Virus record (IMG/VR): IMGVR_UViG_3300035698_005275
Location: 1 to 22,728 of that record
Direction: 5' to 3' (one strand)
DNA from: a virus
Length of the DNA: 22,728 nt
A program made the translations under genes and the position numbers. Each line of letters starts with the position of its first letter. Position 1 is the stretch's first letter. The notes under the pieces are model-generated. The model had not been told where the DNA came from, did not search any database, and worked only from the letters and a program-made list of their open reading frames with translations. Below, piece after piece: positions 7,607-15,454 of the stretch.

Positions 7607-8962
7607 ATGGTAAAATGCACTATGCAAGGAACACCTTTCGAACTTCACATAGGCATACCTAATAAAAGCAATCTCCCAACCGCATTCGTAAATTCTTTGA
7701 TCGAATTAATAAGGTATACGGAAAAACAATATCCAGAATGTAAGATAAGCTATCAGTTTCGTGAAGATGTGAGAACTGACCGTAATCGTAATCACATACT
7801 AAAAGCGTTTCTGGAAAGCGATGCTAAGTATTTGCTTTTCCTAGATGCAGACATGACGTATCCTAAAGATATGATCAAAAAGTACATTGAGGCGGACAAA
7901 GATATCATTGGTGGGATATATGTTAAACGAAGCCCCCCCCACACACCACTTGTATATATGCACACCAGCGCAGGCAAATTTGGTTATATAGATGTGTTTA
8001 GATTAGAACAAGGGGTACCTAATAAAGTTGATGGCATAGCTACTGGCGGGATGTTTATAAAAAAAGACGCTGTACTTAAAATGTTTAAGCAAGATATGCA
8101 TTGGTTCAAATACGGCGATGATTATCATTTGCCAGTTGCTGGTGGTAACCAAGTTAGTCATGATTTGATGTATTGCATTCAAGCTGAAAGGTGCGGAGTT
8201 GAAATATGGGTGCATGAAGATGTCAAAATGGGACACATTACAGAAAATGTCGTTACCTTGGCTGACTACGTTCCAGAACCTGCACATAGGCATCATGTAT
8301 CGATACTTATACCCTCATACGGCGCCGATGCTTATCTGAAGCTAGCAACTACACTTAATACTATCGTAGAGAACACTGCAGGGGCTGATTACACCGTTTT
8401 TGTGACAGTAGATGGGGACCCAGAGCTAGCCAAGAAGGTCAAGGCTGGTTTTGAGGGTAAAGATGATCGAATACAAGTGATTTATCAGAATGAGAACATA
8501 GGGTATGGGCAAACGATCAATAAACTTATACAAAATAATGAATCAAAATATTATATTTATTTAGCACAAGATGTGTTAGTAGGTTATAATTGGTTAACCA
8601 ATGCAATTTCTAAATATGAAGCAGCTTTTCCGGATGGCGATGGACTGCTAACTTTTAATGATGGAAAAAAGTATGACATGATTGCAAACCATGGAATGGT
8701 CACCAAAAAGTTTATTGACAAATACACAGGGGAAACGCTGTTCCATCCTGGGTACAAGCACTACAATGTAGATCTTGAACTATCTCACGTTGCGAACAGC
8801 AATGATAAATTAGCGTATGCGGATAATTCCGTTGTATTCCATGCGCAAGCAAAAAGAGGTTTTTCTGTTTCAGATAAATCTTTTGACAAGGCTCGTGAAG
8901 TTATAGATGAAGACCAGAAGCTCTTTCTTGAAAGAAAGGCTAATGGTTTTCCAAAACATTAA
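7607..8962 (+). CDS. Two-domain GT-A type glycosyltransferase
   Basis: The 451-residue protein has two nucleotide-sugar-transferase-like domains. Domain 1 (about 10-220) begins HIGIPNKSNLP, has a DxD metal/UDP-sugar motif in LLFLDADMTYP (D80, D82), then IIGGIYVKRSPPHTPLVY and an acidic/histidine-containing second half. Domain 2 (about 230-440) restarts with SILIPSYGADAY and has TVDGDPE, the family-2 segment NENIGYGQTINKLIQN (295-310) and AQDVLVGYNW in the place of the DxD strand. No membrane segment is seen, so it is likely cytoplasmic. It sits between head genes and would be expressed late, so modification of virion proteins, or of a glycan they carry, is a reasonable inference; host-surface modification is the alternative. 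ATG 7622 is an alternative start. A run of eight C's lies at 7933-7940. Confidence 0.82.
   Translation: MVKCTMQGTPFELHIGIPNKSNLPTAFVNSLIELIRYTEKQYPECKISYQFREDVRTDRNRNHILKAFLESDAKYLLFLDADMTYPKDMIKKYIEADKDIIGGIYVKRSPPHTPLVYMHTSAGKFGYIDVFRLEQGVPNKVDGIATGGMFIKKDAVLKMFKQDMHWFKYGDDYHLPVAGGNQVSHDLMYCIQAERCGVEIWVHEDVKMGHITENVVTLADYVPEPAHRHHVSILIPSYGADAYLKLATTLNTIVENTAGADYTVFVTVDGDPELAKKVKAGFEGKDDRIQVIYQNENIGYGQTINKLIQNNESKYYIYLAQDVLVGYNWLTNAISKYEAAFPDGDGLLTFNDGKKYDMIANHGMVTKKFIDKYTGETLFHPGYKHYNVDLELSHVANSNDKLAYADNSVVFHAQAKRGFSVSDKSFDKAREVIDEDQKLFLERKANGFPKH
7933..7940 (+). repeat. C8 homopolymer inside the glycosyltransferase gene
   Basis: AGC-CCC-CCC-CAC encodes Ser-Pro-Pro-His at residues 109-112, just after the first DxD motif. 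It is the longest C run I noticed in this AT-rich window. A one-base slip would truncate the protein after domain 1 has barely formed. Confidence 0.7.
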
Positions 8963-8980
8963 TTTTTTATCAATACAATA
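8963..8980 (+). promoter_or_regulatory. T-tract leader element before the SAP/HeH head protein gene
   Basis: Six T's at 8963-8968 directly follow the upstream stop codon. Then come 12 bases and ATG 8981. This is the same layout as at 5019 and 7093. Confidence 0.4.
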
Positions 8981-9532
8981 ATGGCTCGAGTTTCATTAAA
9001 GGAGCAAAACGAACAAGTAAAGATTAAAAACATTTCCAAGACTGATTTTCTAGAATTAGATATGGAAGGCGCTAATGAAGAATGGCGAGGCGGTATATCT
9101 CAAAGCAGATTGCAATACGTAAAGAACCGTCAGATGACAAGTCCTAAGTCTTCTGGTACAGCATTTGTAAAACCAGACAGACCAGTGCTTATGTGGGATG
9201 GTGAAACTTATGGTATGGAAGCAGGTGAAGTAAAATCATTTAGCAAGCCTATTGCTGATCATTTTGCAAGAAAAATAGCACAACGTGCCATTCTAGAACG
9301 TGCATCTGAAAACGAGGTGACCGGTATGAGGTTACCCGAAGTGATGGCCCCTTATCTAGATGATATTTATATGCGTGAACGTAATTCTGCAAAAGAAATG
9401 ATTCCTGTTAAGAAAAAACCAGAAGATATGAACATGGCTGAACTGCGCAAAGTGATGTCAGAAAAAGGGCTAAAAGCACCTAATACAGCTAAAAAGGACG
9501 AAGTATTGGGACTGATAGCTAATGCAGACTAA
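8981..9532 (+). CDS. Structural-module protein with C-terminal SAP/HeH-like motif
   Basis: The 183-residue protein starts 18 bases after the glycosyltransferase. The first 145 residues are charged and mixed alpha/beta, with a WDGETYGMEAGEVKSFSKPI segment followed by a helix with ARKIAQRAI. This resembles small head-completion proteins, but I cannot name the family. The last 35 residues (MNMAELRKVMSEKGLKAP and then KKDEVLGLI) match the helix-extended loop-helix pattern of SAP, HeH or Rho-N-like domains. These bind nucleic acid and are common on phage head proteins. A role at the capsid-DNA interface or in packaging is possible. Its end overlaps the next gene by 11 bases. Confidence 0.6.
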   Translation: MARVSLKEQNEQVKIKNISKTDFLELDMEGANEEWRGGISQSRLQYVKNRQMTSPKSSGTAFVKPDRPVLMWDGETYGMEAGEVKSFSKPIADHFARKIAQRAILERASENEVTGMRLPEVMAPYLDDIYMRERNSAKEMIPVKKKPEDMNMAELRKVMSEKGLKAPNTAKKDEVLGLIANAD

Positions 9533-10073
9533 AGACTATGGTGCAGATATAGCATCAAAAATTGCAATCATTGATGAACTTAGACGTGGTATGAATGAGG
9601 CCCGGGATGAACATGCTCGGGTCATGTCTGATTTAGAACAACAAGTTATAGATAAGCAAGCAGATGTAGCTATCAAACTAGCTGAGTTAGAAAAGAAACT
9701 AGACACTCCTGAAGTTTCTATTAGTGATCTGAGAGCAGAACTAAACTCCAAAGTAGAAGACATTGAAGAACGCACAAAACTGCTTGCGGATATAGAATTC
9801 TCAATAGGAGAAACGCAAGCAGTCCTAGACAATAAAGAATCAGCGTTAAACGCTACAGACCACGAATTGACAGTACTAGCAAATAATTACATAATATCGA
9901 TAAACAAATTAACTCAATTAGAATTTGCTCGGTTAAAATCTTGGGAATCGATACTAGATACTAAAAAACAAGCTTACGCTCAACGTGAGAGATTGTTAAG
10001 TGATAGACTTCGAACCCTAAAGGCCACAGAGCAAGAAATGCAAGCAAAATGGCACAAGCTCAAAGAGACCTAA
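9522..10073 (+). CDS. Coiled-coil protein of the structural module
   Basis: I do not recognise a named family. The 183 residues are almost entirely helical and heptad-like, with charged residues alternating with Leu, Ile and Ala (MSDLEQQVIDKQADVAIKL, LAELEKKLDT, LADIEFSIGETQAVLDNKES). A slightly more hydrophobic patch occurs at NNYIISINKLTQLEFARL. It has no signal peptide or membrane span. It overlaps the SAP-domain gene by 11 bases and the beta-repeat protein gene by 25 bases, so it is embedded in the virion operon. It could be a fibrous structural rod, an assembly chaperone for the fibre-like genes that follow, or an internal protein. The sequence does not decide between these. Confidence 0.55.
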   Translation: MQTKDYGADIASKIAIIDELRRGMNEARDEHARVMSDLEQQVIDKQADVAIKLAELEKKLDTPEVSISDLRAELNSKVEDIEERTKLLADIEFSIGETQAVLDNKESALNATDHELTVLANNYIISINKLTQLEFARLKSWESILDTKKQAYAQRERLLSDRLRTLKATEQEMQAKWHKLKET

Positions 10074-11206
10074 ACCATGTCACTACACTAATAGGTGTAG
10101 ACTCTAACGACACAACAACAACAGCCAACGCGTATGTAAATTCGTCTAACGGGCGCTTATTAGTTGAGGCTACCGGTACTGTTACAGGCCAGCAATATAC
10201 AGATGGCGATGTTGATGCAAATCCTACTGGTAGTTTATCTATGTTTAAAAATCCGTCTGACGAAATTGTTGCGGCTTCAGCCGATGCTAGTGGGAATCTA
10301 AATGTGAATATAGCTGCAGGTTCATCTAGCGGAACAGAATATACAGAAGGCGATATTGATGCAACCATTACAGGGCCTGCTGTATTAGCTGAAGGGCCAA
10401 GCAACACCCTGACACCACTACAGGCCGATTCTAATAGCAATTTAAAAGTAACTATAGAAGCTGATAATGCTGGTATTGGTGGAGGTACTCAATACGCAGA
10501 AGACACTAGCCACACAACAGGAGATACTGGCACATTATCTTTAGCTGTCAGAAACGACACGCCATCATCACTAGTCAGTGCAGATGGAGACTACACGGCT
10601 TTAACTACGGACAGTACTGGTAAGCTGCACGTTAATGTAGGCAATACTGTAGCTGTTTCTGGGTCTGTTACGACGTCGGGTACAGTTACTGCTAACGCAG
10701 GTACAAACTTAAATACAAGCGCTTTAGCATTGGAATCAGGTGGCAACTTAGCTGCGGTTGCAGGAGCGGTTAGCGGATCTGAAATGCAAGTAGATATAGT
10801 AGCAGCCTTACCATCTGGAACTAATAATATAGGTGATGTTGATATTGCATCTGCTATTCCAGCAGGTACTAACAACATCGGGGATGTGGATATAGCATCA
10901 GCTATCCCTGCTGGAACAAATACAATTGGAGCAGTTGAATCAGATGGTACTGCCCTAGGCAATGGGCAAGTATCTGTTAATACTACAGCCGGCGGTACTA
11001 CAATATTAGCGGCTAGTGCTGGTAGACAAGGTGCAGTAATTACAAATCAAGGTTCTGTTACTTGTTATATAGGTACTGGATCTGTAACAACATCTAACGG
11101 TTTTTTGCTTGCAGCTGGTGAGTCAATTGCACTACCTACAGACAGCGATATAAAAGGAATTACAGCAAGCAGTTCTACAACTGTAGGTTACTTATCTTTT
11201 AGTTAA
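10049..11206 (+). CDS. Repetitive beta-rich virion protein (fibre or capsid-surface like)
   Basis: This 385-residue protein is rich in Thr, Gly, Ser, Ala, Asn and Val with very few Lys or Arg, the composition of extended beta-structures in phage fibres. The N-terminal half has three imperfect 45-60 residue units, each beginning Q/E-Y-T/A-D/E (QYTDGDVDANPTG, EYTEGDIDATITG, QYAEDTSHTTG) and ending in a G-N/K-L-x-V strand. Residues 257-288 contain two identical 16-residue units (GTNNIGDVDIASAIPA) and a diverged third. The C-terminal 75 residues (RQGAVITNQGSVTCYIG, LLAAGESIALP) look like a compact beta-sandwich. I infer an exposed structural protein. Start ATG 10049 is supported by the 25-base overlap with the coiled-coil gene and the natural N-terminus MAQAQRDLNH. 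Confidence 0.65.
   Translation: MAQAQRDLNHVTTLIGVDSNDTTTTANAYVNSSNGRLLVEATGTVTGQQYTDGDVDANPTGSLSMFKNPSDEIVAASADASGNLNVNIAAGSSSGTEYTEGDIDATITGPAVLAEGPSNTLTPLQADSNSNLKVTIEADNAGIGGGTQYAEDTSHTTGDTGTLSLAVRNDTPSSLVSADGDYTALTTDSTGKLHVNVGNTVAVSGSVTTSGTVTANAGTNLNTSALALESGGNLAAVAGAVSGSEMQVDIVAALPSGTNNIGDVDIASAIPAGTNNIGDVDIASAIPAGTNTIGAVESDGTALGNGQVSVNTTAGGTTILAASAGRQGAVITNQGSVTCYIGTGSVTTSNGFLLAAGESIALPTDSDIKGITASSSTTVGYLSFS
10817..10912 (+). repeat. Two 48-base tandem units encoding identical 16-residue repeats
   Basis: Units 10817-10864 and 10865-10912 encode the same 16 residues, yet differ at 11 third-codon positions and at no other site. A third, diverged unit follows at 10913 and a partial one precedes. 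The protein unit resembles the PAGTNxIGxV repeats I recall from other phage structural proteins. Confidence 0.85.
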
Positions 11207-11211
11207 AACAA

Positions 11212-11304
11212 ATGGAGATATACAAGACATATAGTAATCCCGCCTTTACATCAGAAGACAGCCCATTTGATTTAGACATTACTTTAGTTGGGATTTATAT
11301 ATAA
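11212..11304 (+). CDS. Small gene, 30 aa, between fibre-like genes
   Basis: An ATG at 11212 opens a 30-codon frame that fills the gap between two large genes and ends in TAA at 11302-11304. Its last base is the first base of the next ATG (TAATG). The peptide is MEIYKTYSNPAFTSEDSPFD followed by a strand-like LDITLVGIYI end. The frame has the T-rich leader (TTTT at 11197-11200, 11 bases before ATG) seen at other genes of the module. The exact fit to the gap and the coupled stop/start make it a plausible real gene. Its function is unknown; it could be a small structural peptide or serve mainly to couple translation to the next gene. Confidence 0.45.
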   Translation: MEIYKTYSNPAFTSEDSPFDLDITLVGIYI

Positions 11305-12254
11305 TGCACCTAGGAGCTAAAAATCACGCTAAAAAACATTCTATTACAAGCACTGATAATCATAGCGCATCGACTTATAAAACATTTTATTCTGATTCTG
11401 CAGGTGATGTTCAAGAATTAACACACGGGGCAAGTACACAAGTACTGACGTCAAACGGTGCTAGTGCCAATCCTAGCTGGGAAGATGCTACTGGTTCATC
11501 TTTTACAGGGTGGGATGGTTGGATAGATGCAGGAGAAACATGGACGTACGCAAGCGCAACAACCTACACAAATACAAACACAACATATGAAGGCACTTTT
11601 ACAATATCTGGTAATGTTACAACAAAATATCAAATAGGAATGAAGGTTAAATTTACGCAATCTGTAGATGGTACAAAATATGGGGTTATCACAAGTGTTA
11701 GTTATTCAGTACCCAACACTACAATAAAGATATTTTTAGGGACTTCTAGTGACCTGGATAATGCCACCATTACATCCCCATATTATTCTTTCTCGCGAGT
11801 TCCTTTTGGATTCCCATCAGATCCTAATATGTGGAAAGTGTCTTTCTCTAGCTCTACTGACCACAGCCAAACAGCACCAACTATAGCTGTTTGGTACAAT
11901 ATAGGTACAGTTAGTTTAAATGTACCAGCAGGGGCATGGAATTTGGGGTATTATGTCAATCTTTATAATGATGATGATATTCGTAATCCACATGCACAGG
12001 TGGCATTATCCACAAGCTCAAGTAGTTTACCTAGCTCTGTATGGCTTAGTTCACATCAGATGTCTTTGTATAGTTCGTCGACAGATTTATTCGGTTTTAT
12101 TTTGCTGCCAGCTAACGTTGAATCAACCATATCACAGACGACAAATACGACATATTATCTGATAGCTCGTACACGTAAGGCGGGTACTAACGATTTGCAA
12201 TTCAGAGGTAGTAATCAACCTACTGCGGTAGAAGCTAAATTTATGTATTTATAA
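11304..12254 (+). CDS. Tail fibre/receptor-binding-like protein
   Basis: The 316-residue protein is rich in Ser, Thr, Asn, Tyr and Gly. Near the N-terminus it has histidine-rich MHLGAKNHAKKHSITSTDNH, and then GASTQVLTSNGASANPSWED at about residues 42-61. That is the repeat-like segment commonly found where phage tail fibres begin (Q-V-L-T-S-N-G and then P-S-W). The rest is strand-rich with many aromatic and Ser/Thr residues (TWTYASATTYTNTNTTYEG, APTIAVWYNIGTVSLNVPAG) and probably forms one or two beta-sandwich domains that could bind host glycans. It starts within the TAATG overlap of the 30-codon gene and ends seven bases before the adaptor gene. The fibre label is an inference from composition, the N-terminal motif and location. 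Confidence 0.6.
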   Translation: MHLGAKNHAKKHSITSTDNHSASTYKTFYSDSAGDVQELTHGASTQVLTSNGASANPSWEDATGSSFTGWDGWIDAGETWTYASATTYTNTNTTYEGTFTISGNVTTKYQIGMKVKFTQSVDGTKYGVITSVSYSVPNTTIKIFLGTSSDLDNATITSPYYSFSRVPFGFPSDPNMWKVSFSSSTDHSQTAPTIAVWYNIGTVSLNVPAGAWNLGYYVNLYNDDDIRNPHAQVALSTSSSSLPSSVWLSSHQMSLYSSSTDLFGFILLPANVESTISQTTNTTYYLIARTRKAGTNDLQFRGSNQPTAVEAKFMYL

Positions 12255-12261
12255 ATCATTT

Positions 12262-13158
12262 ATGATAACTTGGACAGGACTACAAACAACAGTAAAAAAT
12301 ATAGTAACAGAGACTGGCACAGATAAAGACTCTTTTATCCAAGCTAGAATTAATGAGGCGCATAAACACATATGTGATCTATATGATTGGCCTTGGTTAG
12401 AAAAAACTCTGACAAAAACAAGCACAGCTTCACAACAAGAAATAACATTACCTGTTGACTATTTAAGGCTTATCACTTACCGTGTAACAAATGGCACTAC
12501 AGACTATACGCCTCACTATGTTGCCAACGCAGAAGATTTTGACCGTATTAATTATGCAGGCTCTACAATTTCATCTAACATCCCTGAGTTTTTCACAATT
12601 CGAAACGGGGATATATTGAACTATCCTGCGATATCTAGTGCTGGCCTACCAATTACTATCGAATACCTAAGCAAGCCAGTAGATTTCGAGCAAGCAGACT
12701 ATACAATAGGTACAATCACAGCTGTTGCAAATAATATGACAACCGTGACGGGAGACAGCACTGCTTGGGATACTGGTAATAATGTGCTGGTCGGTTCATT
12801 CATCCAACTGCCTGACAACAACTGGTACGAAATAGCTACTATCGTGAGTGACACATCTCTAACAATTTCTAAACCTTATCAAGGAATAACAGTAGCAGCT
12901 GCTACAGAACCTTATACCATTGGTGATTTGCCAAAGGTACCAGAAGCATTTCAAGATGTTGTATGGCTCAGGGCCGTATCTAGATACTTCATGCTTAAAG
13001 GTGATGAAGCCAGGGCAAAAGAGTATTTGACTTGGTATGATGACGAATATGACAAGCTAAGAAGGCGTTACAGCACAAAGACAACCAAAAGTGTTTATAA
13101 CAGACCTGCTAAACATATGAATGCAAACTATGATCCGCGGGCTATTACAATAACTTAA
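12262..13158 (+). CDS. Head-tail adaptor (tail tubular A-like) protein
   Basis: The 298-residue protein has the pattern of adaptor proteins that attach the tail to the portal in short-tailed phages. An N-terminal helix-rich start with INEAHKHICDLYDWPWLEKT at about 29-48 is followed by ITLPVDYLRLITYRV and a beta-rich middle. The C-terminal helix bundle includes VPEAFQDVVWLRAVSRYFML and YLTWYDDEYDKLRRRYSTK. The W-P-W after a helix and the L-P-x-D-Y-x-R-L strand are hallmarks I associate with T7 gp11/P22 gp4-type adaptors. The residues about 150-215 (TITAVANNMTTVTGDSTAWD onward) look like an inserted small beta domain that makes it longer than T7 gp11. It is directly followed by the nozzle-like gene, the same order as T7 genes 11 and 12. 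Confidence 0.75.
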   Translation: MITWTGLQTTVKNIVTETGTDKDSFIQARINEAHKHICDLYDWPWLEKTLTKTSTASQQEITLPVDYLRLITYRVTNGTTDYTPHYVANAEDFDRINYAGSTISSNIPEFFTIRNGDILNYPAISSAGLPITIEYLSKPVDFEQADYTIGTITAVANNMTTVTGDSTAWDTGNNVLVGSFIQLPDNNWYEIATIVSDTSLTISKPYQGITVAAATEPYTIGDLPKVPEAFQDVVWLRAVSRYFMLKGDEARAKEYLTWYDDEYDKLRRRYSTKTTKSVYNRPAKHMNANYDPRAITIT

Positions 13159-13159
13159 A

Positions 13160-15454
13160 ATGGCTAGAAAAATAGGCCCTAGAGCAAGAACAGGACAATG
13201 GACCATTAGTGACTTTACTGGTGGCTTAAGCGAAGGTAGCAAGTCAGGCATACCTGGTTCTTTTAGATATGGGTATGGTTTAAATTATAGAGATGACCCA
13301 GACCAGTTAACAGCTAATAAAAAACTAGTATTAGACAGTGATTCAACTGTTGATTCTATTCCGAAATGGCTGGTTGCTGATGGTGATAATCTGTACATAT
13401 ACCAAGATAATGGGAAATTGATATTACGTAATTCAGGCGGTACATACTCATTAATTGGTACTATCAGCGATAGTAGTGGTAATGGGATGGCTTTGTTTGA
13501 TGACTATATCTATTTAACCAGTGATAAAGGTTTACACAGATATGGGCCGTTATCAGGTACACCAGCACTGCAAGAAAATTTTCTATTATCACCAGCGTAT
13601 GAAATTGATCAATCTACTGGGCAAGTAGGTGGTAGCAATGTTTATACACTCCTAACCAGCATAAATGAAGGAGCTACACACAGACAGACATTTACACCAA
13701 CTGCAGATAATATCAGCGGTGTAGTGCTAAATATCGTCGCTAAAGGCACCGGAAACGTCACAGTGACAGTACATGACAACAGCAATGCTTTGATCGGTTC
13801 TAAGACCATCACAAGCGCAAATTTACCTACTGCTGGGCGTGTCAGGTTCGACTTTCCTGGTATCTATGACCTAACACCATCTGCGAGCTATCACATACAC
13901 GCTATTACCTCGACAGGTACTACAACAATCAGATCGCTCACATCCTCTGATATGGAAGATGCTGAATACGCAACACTTGTGGAGTATTTGAGGGAAGATG
14001 TTGATCAAAGTAATGATCTAACTATAGATACAGATCTAACTTCGACTTATACACTAACTACGGCCATTAATGAAGGCGAGACGCATCGTCAGACATTCAC
14101 AGCTGAAAAGTCCAACATTAACGCTGTCTCTGTACTTGCAGGAGCTAACGGAACAGGAGACTGGACACTGACAGTACATGATGACCGTGACCAGGTAATA
14201 GCATCTAAAACGTTGGCTAATGCTAATGTCAGAGAAACAAAGACATGGGTCAAGTTCGAATTCACTGACCCGGTTGATATAGTACCCAGCGCTGATTACC
14301 ACTTCCATGTAACTTCTACTGTGGCTGACGGCACAATATACTCAAGCACAGCGTCTAACTTGGAAGCTAGCGGATTTCTAACCCACTACCAAATACTACA
14401 AACAGACACAAACTGGCATCCTTTGCTTTACTTCCCAGGTTCTGCCTCTCTTGTGATAGGCAATGGTAATTTCCTTTCTAAATATGATGGAATCGTATAT
14501 AGAGAAGCTGGGCCGCTTAGTGGTAGTGAAAGACTACAATTCGATAAATCAGAACGTGTGCGTGATTTAGAGCTAATTGGCGACCATTTAGTAATACTTA
14601 CAACGCAGGGTGCAACAGTTAATGACAACACTTCATCTAGGCTTTACTTCTGGGATGGCGCAGCGCCTTCATATAACGCATTTAAAGATGTGCCTGGTGA
14701 AGGGCAAGCAATACAATTCGGTCAAGATGGCCTACTTCGTGTATTCCACGGATATGGGCAATTGGCTGTTTACAATGGGGCGCTAACACCAAAGAAGAAT
14801 GTTCCACTTATAGGGGAAAATAAATACGTTGAAGTGTGGCCAGGCGCAACCACCAACTGGCAAGGTTACACAATGTTTGGGATATCAGACGGTGATTCTA
14901 CTTCGGCGATCAGAGGTGTTTATGGGTACGGACAACAAACAAACAATTATCCCATGTCACTTAACCTTGATTTCCCAATTAGTACCGGCAACTTGGGTAG
15001 TGATGTACAGGTAACATCTATGCTAGGCCTAGGACCTTCTAAACTATACGTAGGTTGGAAAGATGATACAAATTATGGTATTGATTTAATAGATGTCGAT
15101 AATGACCAAGCAGCTGTTCTATATGAATCGTTAAGATTTGATGCTGGCTTAGTAGAGTTTGAAAAAAAGAGCAGTACTATAAAACTAACATTTGCACCAT
15201 TAGCAGACGGCCAATCAATAGGAATCAAATACAAGATAGATAGGGGATCTACATGGTTAGACTTAGATACAACAGTATCATCTGCTACTTATGCAAATAC
15301 TAATAATGGGTCGCAGGTTGTCAAAAGCTTTAGCTTCGATAAAAGGTGGCACGAATTGGAATTACAAACCACATTAGCAACAAGTACTGCTGACGCACCA
15401 GTGCTAACTAGTTGTACAACATTTTTTGAAATAGTCGCAGATGTCCAAGAGTAG
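13160..15454 (+). CDS. Tail nozzle/hub-like protein with duplicated inserted module
   Basis: The 764-residue protein starts one base after the adaptor stop and is close in length to T7 gp12-type nozzle proteins. Its N-terminus (ISDFTGGLSEGSK, later GLNYRDDPDQLTANKKLV) has the F-x-G-G-L and N...P..L pattern seen at the start of such proteins. The regularly spaced strands with SIPKWLVADGDNLYIYQDNG, GMALFDDYIYLTSDKGL, LIGDHLVILTTQG and LRVFHGYGQLAVYNG look like beta-propeller blades. Between the propeller segments lie two consecutive copies of a 135-residue beta-sandwich-like module (residues 162-296 and 297 to about 430), each with INEG-x-THRQTFT, an x-TVHD strand and a SADYHxHx strand. These may be carbohydrate-binding. 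The C-terminal part is strand-rich again. The nozzle role is inferred from order, size and N-terminal pattern. Confidence 0.68.
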   Translation: MARKIGPRARTGQWTISDFTGGLSEGSKSGIPGSFRYGYGLNYRDDPDQLTANKKLVLDSDSTVDSIPKWLVADGDNLYIYQDNGKLILRNSGGTYSLIGTISDSSGNGMALFDDYIYLTSDKGLHRYGPLSGTPALQENFLLSPAYEIDQSTGQVGGSNVYTLLTSINEGATHRQTFTPTADNISGVVLNIVAKGTGNVTVTVHDNSNALIGSKTITSANLPTAGRVRFDFPGIYDLTPSASYHIHAITSTGTTTIRSLTSSDMEDAEYATLVEYLREDVDQSNDLTIDTDLTSTYTLTTAINEGETHRQTFTAEKSNINAVSVLAGANGTGDWTLTVHDDRDQVIASKTLANANVRETKTWVKFEFTDPVDIVPSADYHFHVTSTVADGTIYSSTASNLEASGFLTHYQILQTDTNWHPLLYFPGSASLVIGNGNFLSKYDGIVYREAGPLSGSERLQFDKSERVRDLELIGDHLVILTTQGATVNDNTSSRLYFWDGAAPSYNAFKDVPGEGQAIQFGQDGLLRVFHGYGQLAVYNGALTPKKNVPLIGENKYVEVWPGATTNWQGYTMFGISDGDSTSAIRGVYGYGQQTNNYPMSLNLDFPISTGNLGSDVQVTSMLGLGPSKLYVGWKDDTNYGIDLIDVDNDQAAVLYESLRFDAGLVEFEKKSSTIKLTFAPLADGQSIGIKYKIDRGSTWLDLDTTVSSATYANTNNGSQVVKSFSFDKRWHELELQTTLATSTADAPVLTSCTTFFEIVADVQE
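13643..14452 (+). repeat. Tandem duplication of a 135-residue module within the nozzle-like gene
   Basis: Copy 1 (13643-14047) begins YTLLTSINEGATHRQTFT and copy 2 (from 14048) begins YTLTTAINEGETHRQTFT. Both continue with VTVHD/LTVHD, an xSKT segment and SASYHIHAITST/SADYHFHVTSTV. The end of copy 2 is approximate. The first 18 residues of the copies are about 80% identical and the similarity falls off later. Confidence 0.8.
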
